Source of the DNA: Eutreptiella sp. 'Long Island Sound 2002'
Taxonomy: Eukaryota; Euglenozoa; Euglenophyceae; Eutreptiales; Eutreptiaceae
DNA length: 64,000 bases
Assembly (NCBI GenBank): GCA_964036045.1
Contig: OZ038378.1
Coordinates: forward strand, 174,552,341-174,616,340
Direction: 5' to 3'
Notes under the pieces: model-generated
Database searches by the model: none
Seen by the model: only the letters and a program-made list of their open reading frames with translations
Told to the model about the DNA's origin: nothing
In this document: piece after piece, positions 31,801 through 40,760 of the stretch
Numbering within the stretch: position 1 is the first letter of the stretch
Layout: the number at the start of each line of letters is the position of its first letter
Translations under genes and position numbers: made by a program

Positions 31801-34042
31801 CGGTGACGATGCGCAGCCTGGCGCACGTGTGGAGGAAGAGCAGGAGGTCGATGACGTCCGGCGGCACGGAGAGGTGGCGCAGGATGAGGTGGAGGGCGCC
31901 GTGTGGGGCGGTGTTGAAGGCCTTGCGGGCGTTGAAGGAGGAGACGTAGTTGGGCCTTCCCCGCTGGAGCTGCCGCTGCGCCATGAACAGCGGGGGGCCT
32001 GTGTTGGAGCCAGGGAGGGCCCCTTGCTGCCAGTCGCTGACCAATCCGTGCCGTGTGAGCACTTCCGTGATGCGCTGGGTGAGGCAGCCCGTGAGCAGCT
32101 TCATGTCCAGCTGGCCCAGGGCTATGGGCCTGTAGTCGTCCAGTCTGGCAGAGCCCGGTGCCTTGGGGCTGAGGCAGATGTGCGCATCCCTCCAGTGCAT
32201 CGGCGGCGGGGCGGCGCGGAGGATGGCCCGGTACGAGTGGACCAGGAGCCACTGGACGGGTGCCGGGAGGGCCTTGATGAAACGGGCCCGCACGTGGTTG
32301 GGACCTGGGGCCTTGCCATCGGCCTTGTCCAAGGCGGACTTCAGGTCCTGCATGGAGTACTGCTGGACCTGTGTCCAGGCCCCTTCAGGAACCCGGGGGA
32401 CATGGCGGCCGAGGACTGCCTGGAAGCCTGGGACGTCCACCGGGCGTTTGTCATACAGTTCTCGCCAGAAGGCGCGAACTGCGAACATCACGTCGTGGGC
32501 CTCCGTGAGGAGCGTTTGGGTGTTGGGGACCCGCACGTTCCAGAGGCCTGACGGGCCCGGGGCCTCTACCTCTATGGCTCCCCGCACGGCTTTCCATCGC
32601 GGGGCGATGTCGGGGGCATGGCGGCGCCAGAAGTCCTTGATGGCGCGCTTGGGGTCTGCCGCCAGGAGTGCGCGGAGCTGGCGAATGTCCTCCTCGAGGG
32701 CGGCTGCTTGCCTCTCCAGCTCCTCCTGTAGCTGGCCCTGTGTGGTCGGGCGGAACCCGGGCGACACACCCCGCAGCTCCTCCGTGAGCCGGAGCGCCGC
32801 CTCGGACCAGATGCCATGCCGTGCCGCGTCCGCCTGGGACGCTGCCGGCGCGCGCGCTGCCAGGGTGTCATAGCGGAGGACCGCCGCCTGGAGCCGCTTT
32901 CCGCTTTCCGGGATGTCCCCCCCCGCCGGGTCCGCCCCCGCTGGGGACGGCTGCCGGCTTCCCACCACACGCGCCAGGGCGTCATGCGTCGCGTGGAGGT
33001 GTTCGAACACCTTGTCCACCGAGGCCGCGGGCATGGACCCGTAGTCGTGCTGCTCTGCGGGACCCAGCCAAGGCGCCAGGGAGGGTTCATCCTGCGCGGC
33101 GGTGACCGCCGCCCACAGGCAGTGTTGGACGGGCGCGGCCTCGGCGTCGTACGGGAGGAGGGGGCCCTCCGTGTAGCTGTAGGGGGTGGGCATCGCCGCG
33201 CGCCCCGCTGCGCTGAGGAGGCCCGGCAAGGCCAGGCGGACTGGGAGGTGGTCCGAGCCGACCACCTGGGGCTGTGCCATGCCGCGAGCCCAGACGCTTT
33301 CCCGCAGGGACCACGGCAGGAGGGGCTCGTTGACCAGGAAGGTGTCCACTCTGTGCCGGGACGGGTTGAGCGTGGGGGTCATGTCCTCCTCGCCGCCTGC
33401 CGCGGCCCTCCGGAAACCGCAGGCCTCCCAGCCAGCTCGGAAGTGCTCCGTGGCCGGGTTGGTGGGGACATCCATGTAGATGTTGGTGCCGCCGGCGATG
33501 ACCACCGGGTGCCTCCCACCGAGGCTGCGTGCCGTGGCATACATTTGTATGTCGGCCCAGAACGCCGCCCGTCCCGCCCACGGGGAGCAGCCTGCCTGCA
33601 GCCCGTGGACGTTGATGAGGGTGAGGGCTCCCCCGTGCGTGCGGATCTCCAGGGCCGCGGCCTTCCCGGGGACAATTTCCGTCAAGCTGAGCACCTCGTG
33701 CTCCGCCACGTACTTGCTGCTGACCGCGGTGAGGAGGCCCCCCCCTCTCGAGGTGGAGGTGGCTCCTGTCTCCGCCAGCCGGCTGCTGAAGAAGGTGGTG
33801 TACCCCTTGTCCCCGAGCGCCGCGGCCACGTGCATCTCCTGCGCCCGGGTGGCGATCCCTGTTCCCTGGAGCATGATGGCAAAGCCCCCCTCCGGGGGTA
33901 GCATGCCGGTGATGAGGTGCTCCTTGTCGGTACAGGCCGCCGGCCCCCGGCGCCGCCGGAGCGTGTCCCGGAGGGACCGGTCTGGCGGCACGAGGCCGTT
34001 GCGCAGGTTCCACGAGAGGAGCCACAGGGCGTCGCCCGCCAT
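28899..34042 (-). pseudogene. LINE A ORF2: endonuclease + reverse transcriptase, catalytic acids lost
   Basis: ORF2 nicks target DNA and copies element RNA there (target-primed reverse transcription). It starts at ATG 34042 and stays open to 29303. An EEP-type endonuclease spans 1-265 (LLSWNLRNG, SDHLPVRL), and RT lies at ~560-860 with YIDD at 801-804. Compared with copy B, residue 60 is Gly instead of the endonuclease Glu (LQGT vs LQET), residues 183 and 185 are Ala and Gly instead of Asp, and RT motif A residues 704 and 710 are Asn instead of Asp. A frame change near 29855 moves the C-terminal part to another frame (29921-28899), which carries a Cys/His motif CLLCGGPEETRVHMHVGC typical of LINE ends. 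The protein made would be inactive in both nicking and synthesis. Confidence 0.85.
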
Positions 34043-34054
34043 GTCCTCCTGGAG

Positions 34055-37000
34055 TCAGCTATCCCGCATCGGCATCGCTGATGGGTTCGCCGGCGCAGCC
34101 GAGGCATCCGGGTGCGCCGCATCCGCTGAGCCCGTTCCCAGCGGGGCCCACAGGGGGGCCCGGGGGGCCGGGGGAGCCAGGGGGGCCAGGGGGGCCAGCC
34201 CCGCGGGGATGGACATGGACCCTGGTTGGGCCGCACCGCCGGTCCCCGGGGCCGCCCCGGGTGCCTCCTCATCTCCGTCTGCGTGGTCGGCTGCCTGGGG
34301 TTGGGGGCGCCGGGCGTACGGGGCGTGCCATGAGGACCTCCGTGCTCGCCCTTGCAGGATGTTGGAGGCCGCCTCCTTGTTGTCCGCCGGGGCTGCAGCG
34401 TGCACCGCATGCCACGCCAGGTGTTCCAGCATTGCCCCGCTTGTGTAGTACTTGTCTGCACACAGGGGGCATTTCGTCGGCTCCGTGGCCCCTCGCGCTG
34501 GGGGGAACGGCAGCGACTTCCGAATGGCGCCCTCCGCCGCTGGTTCGAAGGGCAGGTTGGCCAGTGGAACCGTGTGCGGCGCCAGTGTGCGGCCCGGGGC
34601 CGCCGCATCGAGGGCTCGTGTCACGGGCGCGGGCCCAAGACCCCAGATGGCATCGCGCTGCGCGTCCGCTTGCAACCACGTTTGCCAGTGCGTGGAGCTG
34701 ATTTGGCGGTCGGGTTTGCCCCTCCATCGCAGGTCGTGGAAGGCTTGCAGCCAGTGGTACACTGTGGTCGGGACCGCCAGCTGGAGCTCTAGGTCGGCGG
34801 GGTGCGCCGCTGCCGGCCACACGCCCGGCCTCGCCGCCCGGGCGTTGTCCTTCAGCCTGACCTGGAGCAGGAGGGCGTGGTGTTCGCCCTCCCGTAGCGC
34901 CTTGACGATCATGCGGGTGCAGTCTGCCACGCGGATCACGGCTTCGGGCCCCGGCAGGCGCTCGGGGTCGCAGACGACGATGTGCGCGTCCGCCGGGCTG
35001 AACATGAAGACCACCCACTGCGGGTTCTGCCGTCCCCGTTGGGCCACCGCCAGGGTAGCCGCCGGGCGGGCCTGTGTGATTGGCCCCGCGTGGAGGTCCG
35101 GGACGTCCGTGGCCCTGATGGCGTCTCCCTGCCACGCGGCCCGTAGATGCTCCGCCTGGTCGGGGCTCCACACCAGTGCGGGGGGGTTGACCCACCCCGG
35201 TTCCTGCCTCTTGTTGGGGGCGCTGACGGTGTGTAGCAGGACTGCCAGCGGCCAGGGGTCCGCCGACATATAGTAGGCCTGGGTGGGCCCCTGCTGCCAG
35301 TCGACGTGGGGCAGGGGTGGAAATGCCCCTTGCCTGGTGGTGCTGTGCCAGACAGTTCAGCGGCCTCCGGCCAGGACGTGCGACCGGTACCCTCCGGTGT
35401 GGCCGTGTAGGATGGCCTGGTAGCCTGCCGTCTGCAGCACCAGTGCTCCCCCTTGCTGAGGCCCGGGTGGCGGTGTGCCATCGCCCGCATCCCGGACGCG
35501 GGTGCGCCCGCGGAGTGTGGCATGCCACGGGTCTTGCGCATCGCGCTGTGGCCCTTGTATGCTTAGCGCAATCCGCGCCGGGCCGTGGTGGTGGACGAAG
35601 CTCTCCCCGCCATCCGCTAGCAACGCCGCCGCGACGACGTATAGCTGCTCCGCCGTGAGGGGTGCCGTAGGCGCGTGCGTTGCGGCTGGCTGGCGGGGCT
35701 GCGTGTCGCGGCAGGGGACGTGGGGCAGCAGTTGCGCCGGCCACGCCGCCACGGGACCCATGGTGACGGCCGCGACCGCGGACGCCAGCGCCGTGCGGTC
35801 CATTGGTCTGTACTGCCGGAGCCCCGTGGTATCTCTGGCGAGGTGCCTGCAGGCTGCCATCCAGGCCACCGCTCCGCAGTTCGTGACGTCTGGTTCGGCA
35901 CCATCCGCGCCGTCGCGTCCCCTTTGTTGTACCGTGGTGGCGGTGTCGAGCGGCGGGCCCTGTTGTAGCGTCTCCGGGTCCTGCCCCGGCAAGAGGGCGG
36001 GCGGGACTGGCTGCGGGAAGTCCTGCGCGCCTCGGCGCTCCGGATGCGTGTGGTACAGGTTTCGCTGGCGGTGTTCCGGGGCTGCCCGTGGTAGGAAGAG
36101 GAGTTGGTGTAGGTACCAGTGGCCTTCCGCGGTGGACGGGTTGCGGAGCGTTAGCCACTGTTCCACCACGCCTCCTGGGTGCGCGGCCTCCACGCGGCGC
36201 TCCAACCCCAGGCGGCCTAGGCGGTTGGACGTGCCGTGGGTGGGATGTGGGTCTGCGGGTAAAGCACCCGCAGCGGCTCGAGCGCCGGGTCCAGCACCTC
36301 GTCGTTGAGCTGCTCTGTGAGAGCCGACGCCCTGTGCAGGGCGTGGCGGACCCCGGGTGTGGGGGCTGTGAGCTGTTCGAGCGCCGGCCCCGGCGGGTAC
36401 CGTGCACCCGGGTTCGTTAGCCACTCCCTGGTGTGGCTCAGTATGGCCTTCCACACGTCCCTCGTAAAGGCGTGTTTGGGGGCCAAAGAGGGGACCATCC
36501 GTGGGAGGCGGTGGCACGCCGGTGGCGATCGCATGGGCTGTGGGGCGGCCGCTGTGATCCACCTGCACGCCCTGCCGGGCACGATCGCCCCCGATTCAAC
36601 GGTCCCCATGCCCTCGGCGTCGAGCAGCGCCTCGCCCTGGACCAGGGGGAAATAGGGGCTCGAGCGCCCTTTTCCTTCCTTCCACCGTACCCAGGCGGCC
36701 CCTGCCTGCAGGCTGCAGAGCAGGGCCACGCCGGGGAGGAGCGGCTGCGGGAAAGCCCCCTTGACGGCTTGGGTGGCGTGGGCCAGGGTGCCCATGGGCA
36801 AATACCACAACGGGAGGGTCCAGGGGCCCGGCAGCGGTTGCGTTTCCCCTGCGTCCCATCGCCACTCGGAGTCTGGCGGGGCGGCCGGGACCGTGCCCGT
36901 CTGCAGGAAGTGGCGTGCCTTCTTGTTGGGGTGCCGTTGGAGGGTTGCCGCGAGGCTGAGCCCCTCTGCCGCGGGTGCCACTGGGAGGCCGCCCCGGGGC

Positions 37001-37710
37001 CTGCGCCAGGGGTAATCCTGGTCGGCCGGTCAGGTGTGGAGGTCCCGAGCGATTTCCTCCGCGGTGCCTATGGGGGCGTCCTCCGGTGCCAGGTGCCACA
37101 TGACGGCGAACACCGCCCACGTGGAGAAGGACCACGCCCGTGGGGGGGCGTACACCTAGATGGTCCACTGTGAACACGCCCGCCGCACGCGGGATGCGTG
37201 GAGCACCCCTCGGACCATGTCCGCCGCCAGGACCAGCACCATTCCCGAGGGTTCCCCAATGATCCCCTCTGCGGGTCCGCCGTGGCGGCCCCGGGTGTGC
37301 AAGACCACTGCCGCCTGTCCCGCGGGGGTGACTCGGTCGACGGCCTCCTGGATGTTCACGCTGCCGCGCGCGGTCTCATCCAGGATCCACCCCTGCGCCA
37401 CCCCGTAGCGCAGGGCGGCGCATGCGGCCGCGGGTCTCACCTCGGGCAGCGCTCCGTCATCAGGGCCGGCCTGAGGGTGCTGTTCGGGGCACCAGCCTTC
37501 GCCGGTGCAGTGGCCCCGTTTCCACACGGGGCAGAGTGTGGGCACGCTGCCCGCCGGCGGCGCAGGTTCCGCGGGCGCGCCTCCCGTGGGGGGCTCCGGC
37601 ACTGCCTCCAGGTCGGAGTCCGTGTCCGCGTCCCCTTGTGGGGGGTCTCCTTCGTCGTCTCTGAGTCCCAGCGCCCTGATGACCTCGTGTGCTTCGTCCA
37701 GCGTCGGAGA
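34055..37710 (-). pseudogene. LINE A ORF1: nucleic-acid-binding protein with CCCH and C2H2 zinc fingers
   Basis: ORF1 proteins bind element RNA. An acidic N-terminal part (open from about 37710, no ATG seen) is followed by a CCCH finger C-x7-C-x5-C-x3-H near 37510-37450. A long Trp-rich region follows, then a C2H2 finger (CPLCADKYY...HLAWH, C-x2-C-x12-H) near 34460-34400, and a Pro/Ala-rich tail ending at TGA 34055-34057. Breaks relative to copy B are TAG at about 37156 (copy B has CAG), a 1-nt deletion near 36235, and TGA at about 35355 (copy B has TGG). It is therefore a decayed gene. Large arginine/proline-rich frames overlapping it (for example 36407-34269) are out-of-frame shadows. Confidence 0.7.
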
Positions 37711-37846
37711 TCAGGGGCGCGTTTTGCGTGGGGCCGCGGGTTCCGCGATTGTTGTGTCGCTGTGCCTAAGAGCAGGGGGTGGGGTGCGGATGTCCCGTGG
37801 CTGGTGCGTTGGTGCGTTGGTGCGTTGCCCGTTGTAGGGATGGCGG

Positions 37847-38923
37847 ATGGGCGTCCCCGGGGGGGGTGCTTTCCATCATTGCGAGGCAGGCGCCACATGG
37901 ATGGAAGTCTTCTGCTCCGGGCTGGTGCCCGAGGACGCGGAGGCGCAGCTCCGCGCCATAGCCCGCTACGACCCGCCGGGAGGGACCTCTGTGGACGATT
38001 TCCTCCACCACATGCTCCGGCTGGGGGACTTCGCATGGGAGCTTCGCAACCACCTGCTGGAGCAACTCCTCCGCGAGCCCCAAAGCGCGGCGGCCCGGGC
38101 ACACCGGTGGCTCACTGCGGCGGAGGGCGACCACCCTCCCCCTCCTCCGCGCCCTGACAAGGACTTCGTAGCCTCCCTCCGTGTCGTGAATGGCACTCTG
38201 GAGTGCCCGCCCCAAGAGGGCCCCCACCCGTACCAGGACCTGCCGGGGGGGTTCTCGAAGCACCTACAAGACGCCCTGTTCCCACCGTGGATCATCGGGC
38301 GCGGCTCCATGACCGCGTGGGAGGCGCGCATCGTGGGTGAGGAATGGGCGCGCGAGTGTGGCCGGTGGTGCGCCGCCACGCGCGCCCCGGAGACCCCTGC
38401 GCAACGATACGCCGCCATCCCGCTCAAGGGATGGGGGCCCGACACCCGGCCGAGACCCACCGTGATCCGCGGGGCGGGACCTGACCACCCGTGGGACGCG
38501 GCGACGGGGGAATGGCTGCAGGCGGCCCCGGGGCCGCAAACGGGATGGACTGGGGACGTGTCCTCACTCGTCAGGACACCCGTCCGGCCCCGCATCGTCC
38601 TTCACGCCACCAACGTATTCCGGGCTACGGAGATACGCACATGGGGACACGCCGCGGCCACCGTCCGGTGGCACCCCCCAGAGGGCGGGGCCGCCCAGCT
38701 CGCTGTGGCGCACTTCAAAGCTGGGGGGCCGGTATACAACGACGCCCTGTCCCGGCTGGGCGACACCCAGGGGCCCTTGCTCCTCATGCTCCCCACCGAC
38801 ATTGCAGCCGCGCTGCGCCAGGAGCTGGACGCCTGCGAAGGGCTGCGAGTGGGATGGGAGGCAGTCGCGGACGGCACCCTGCTTGCCCTCCTCCACGGAG
38901 ACACCGCGAACGGCTGCCGATAG
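37847..38923 (+). CDS. Unknown GC-rich ORF, first of a four-ORF run
   Basis: A 358-codon ORF from ATG 37847 to TAG 38921-38923, divergent from LINE A. It is not recognised. It looks protein-like rather than random: the N-terminal ~70 residues are helical (GTSVDDFLHHMLRLGDFAWE, HLLEQLLREP), and the middle is Trp-rich. The C-terminal ~100 residues alternate hydrophobic and charged segments (AAQLAVAHFKAGG, GPLLLMLPTDIAAALRQEL, TLLALLHGD). An ARYDPPG motif near residue 45 resembles ARYPPG in the LINE ORF1, hinting at distant kinship. It could be an ORF1-type protein of another retroelement on the opposite strand, or a gene of an unknown mobile element. Confidence 0.5.
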   Translation: MGVPGGGAFHHCEAGATWMEVFCSGLVPEDAEAQLRAIARYDPPGGTSVDDFLHHMLRLGDFAWELRNHLLEQLLREPQSAAARAHRWLTAAEGDHPPPPPRPDKDFVASLRVVNGTLECPPQEGPHPYQDLPGGFSKHLQDALFPPWIIGRGSMTAWEARIVGEEWARECGRWCAATRAPETPAQRYAAIPLKGWGPDTRPRPTVIRGAGPDHPWDAATGEWLQAAPGPQTGWTGDVSSLVRTPVRPRIVLHATNVFRATEIRTWGHAAATVRWHPPEGGAAQLAVAHFKAGGPVYNDALSRLGDTQGPLLLMLPTDIAAALRQELDACEGLRVGWEAVADGTLLALLHGDTANGCR

Positions 38924-39002
38924 GATGCGCTGACGCCCCACCTCACCGGGCGCCACGTGTACATGGCAACCCCCCCCCCAGGGGCACCCCCGCCCGGCGT
39001 GG

Positions 39003-39488
39003 GACGACCTCATCGCCGCCTTCCACGACCATGGGATCCTCCCCGACGACACGTGGCGGGAGGTCCAGCGGAAGACGCTTGGCAGAGGCTACCGGCGCCG
39101 CGTCCGCGCCCGCCTGCAGGAGATCCGGGACCCCCTCCGACAGAGGTGGGACAACCTCTGGCTCCGCCATCTCGACCCTTGGTCGCTGCCCTCCCACCTC
39201 CCACACACCTGCCGGCTCTGCGGGGAATGTGACACGGTGTCCTCCGCAGCGTCGACAGGCGCCAACAGGTGCGCGCGGTGCGCCCAGGTGGCCGCGTGCC
39301 CCTGGCCCGAACCTCCCGCAGGCCTGCGCAGGCGCACAGCGGAGGAGGCCTTGCACCGGCGCATCGAGGGGGCACACACCCCCTCACACGAACGCGCGGG
39401 CCCCGCGGGCGCTGCCCTTCTGTGGATCCACGTGCACCTGCGGGACCCCACATCCGTTGCGCACCTGTCGCACGTGTTCGCGCCCTGA
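39003..39488 (+). CDS. Unknown ORF with paired CxxC zinc-ribbon-like motifs
   Basis: The frame begins with WDDLIAAFHDHGILPDDTW and contains a basic helical stretch, then a cysteine cluster (CRLCGEC about 39214-39234, then CARCAQVAAC about 39272-39301). It ends at TGA 39486-39488. No ATG is evident in this frame; the stretch from 38923 is Pro-rich and includes a C-run, so a frame change may hide the start. The next ORF is in the same frame 39 nt further on, so the two may once have been one gene. The cysteines suggest a zinc ribbon and possibly nucleic-acid binding; no family is recognised. Confidence 0.4.
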   Translation, partial: DDLIAAFHDHGILPDDTWREVQRKTLGRGYRRRVRARLQEIRDPLRQRWDNLWLRHLDPWSLPSHLPHTCRLCGECDTVSSAASTGANRCARCAQVAACPWPEPPAGLRRRTAEEALHRRIEGAHTPSHERAGPAGAALLWIHVHLRDPTSVAHLSHVFAP

Positions 39489-39527
39489 CCCCGACCCGCC
39501 GCCGCCCTTTGCAGAGCCCGCAGTACC

Positions 39528-40760
39528 ATGCCACGCCGACGGGGTGATGGGCCGGGACACACCAGGGCCCGCCGCAAAGCGCAGGAGGCGGCCGTCCGGG
39601 GCCTGGTGACGGACGCGGTGGCGGAGGCGCACGAGGCGCACGCTGCCGCACGGTGTGACCTGACGGGCAGTGCGAGGGCTTTCCTCAACGAGACCGCCCT
39701 ACCGGCCGTCCGCGCCCTGAACGGAGCGGGGGCCCCTACGCTACTCCCGGCGATGCACCGGATCGTGAACGCCGTCCAGCCGGGGCTCATCAGCCCGGAG
39801 GCGGCCCTCTACGGGCACTGGATGGAGTGGCGCGAGTCCAACCGGTCGGGCCGGCCCCTGTCCATGGGGGATACCCTGCGGCTGACGGGAGCAGGGTCTG
39901 CCATGTCCCTCCGCAGCAGCGCCCCAGCCCTGCTGCACGCCCTCAGGACGCGCTACCTCGGGGACGCCGCCCCGTACCTGAACCAGGCGCGGGCCACATA
40001 CCTGGGGGGAGTGTCCGAGCTGGATGCGGCGCTCCACCTTCTACACCCACCGGACGAGGACCTGGAGGTGGGCGAGATCACGGTGTTCGTGGAAGGCGCG
40101 GACGAGGCGTCCGCCCGCCCCCGGCCGACCAACCCGGTGTACGACGGCACCAGGCCTACCCCCCCGTACGCCATCGTATGCGAGGCGTTCCCCAGGGAGC
40201 CCACTTGGTGCCCCGCCCTCCCGCCGGCGACGCACGCGCCCCGCGGCTGGGCTAACCCAGACCTGTCACCCCCCCTCTCCAGAACCAGGGGTGCCCACCA
40301 CAGGGGGCAGGTCCTTTGGCAAGAGTGCCCTGGCACCCCCCTGCTCCTCCTCGTCGTCGCGACCCGCGGGGACCCGGGAGGGGTCCTGGGGATCACCCCC
40401 ACCCACCTCTATGGGGCAGCACCCGTACCCCGCCCCCCCCTCCCGGCGCCCGCGGTGCGGGACGGAGTACACACCTTCCTGCGAACACAGGAGGTCACCG
40501 CCGTTACAGGGGTCCATCTAGTGCGGCTCCCCCCGACACCACCCGACAACCCCCGGGGGCCCAGGGCCCTGGGCCCCGCCCCAGACTGGGAGCTGTGGCT
40601 CGACGCGTGGGCCGCCTGGCTCCCCCGCCTCCCCTCCCAATGCCGATGGATGGCCTCCGGCCCCTGGCCGTGCGGGGCTGACGCCACAGCCGGCCCCCCA
40701 CCCCCTCCCCCCCTCCCCCCCGCAGAGCACCACACGGCACTGCCCACGGCCTGGCACTGA
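39528..40760 (+). CDS. Unknown GC-rich ORF, stop overlaps next start (TGATG)
   Basis: A 410-codon ORF from ATG 39528 to TGA 40758-40760. The N terminus is basic (MPRRRGDGPGHTRARRKAQE), followed by an Ala/Leu-rich helical region, a Pro-rich middle and an ordered C-terminal ~150 residues. The latter contains LLLLVVATRGDPGG and DWELWLDAWAAWLPRLPSQCRW. That C-terminal part aligns loosely with LINE ORF1 (a VRL...Pro-rich linker...Trp-Leu-x5-Arg-Trp pattern), so it may be a distant ORF1 relative. The stop and the next ATG share bases (TGATG), a signature of coupled termination-reinitiation seen in some retroelements and viruses. Confidence 0.5.
   Translation: MPRRRGDGPGHTRARRKAQEAAVRGLVTDAVAEAHEAHAAARCDLTGSARAFLNETALPAVRALNGAGAPTLLPAMHRIVNAVQPGLISPEAALYGHWMEWRESNRSGRPLSMGDTLRLTGAGSAMSLRSSAPALLHALRTRYLGDAAPYLNQARATYLGGVSELDAALHLLHPPDEDLEVGEITVFVEGADEASARPRPTNPVYDGTRPTPPYAIVCEAFPREPTWCPALPPATHAPRGWANPDLSPPLSRTRGAHHRGQVLWQECPGTPLLLLVVATRGDPGGVLGITPTHLYGAAPVPRPPLPAPAVRDGVHTFLRTQEVTAVTGVHLVRLPPTPPDNPRGPRALGPAPDWELWLDAWAAWLPRLPSQCRWMASGPWPCGADATAGPPPPPPLPPAEHHTALPTAWH

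Larger units (their letters stand above)
28899..37710 (-). mobile_element. LINE (non-LTR retrotransposon) copy A
   Basis: Two-ORF LINE on the minus strand: ORF1 37710-34055, then ORF2 34042-28899, the ORF1 stop being 12 nt before the ORF2 ATG. It aligns with copy B (45732-53458) over nearly the whole length shared by both. Copy A is longer at both ends, with an ORF1 N-terminal zinc finger and an ORF2 C-terminal zinc motif that copy B lacks. The clade could not be fixed by eye. Confidence 0.9.

Noticed and set aside
32816-33901. Plus-strand ORFs of ~360 codons opposite LINE ORF2 (also 49006-50091)
   Set aside because: They are antisense shadows of the conserved endonuclease region, and their conservation between copies A and B follows from the LINE.
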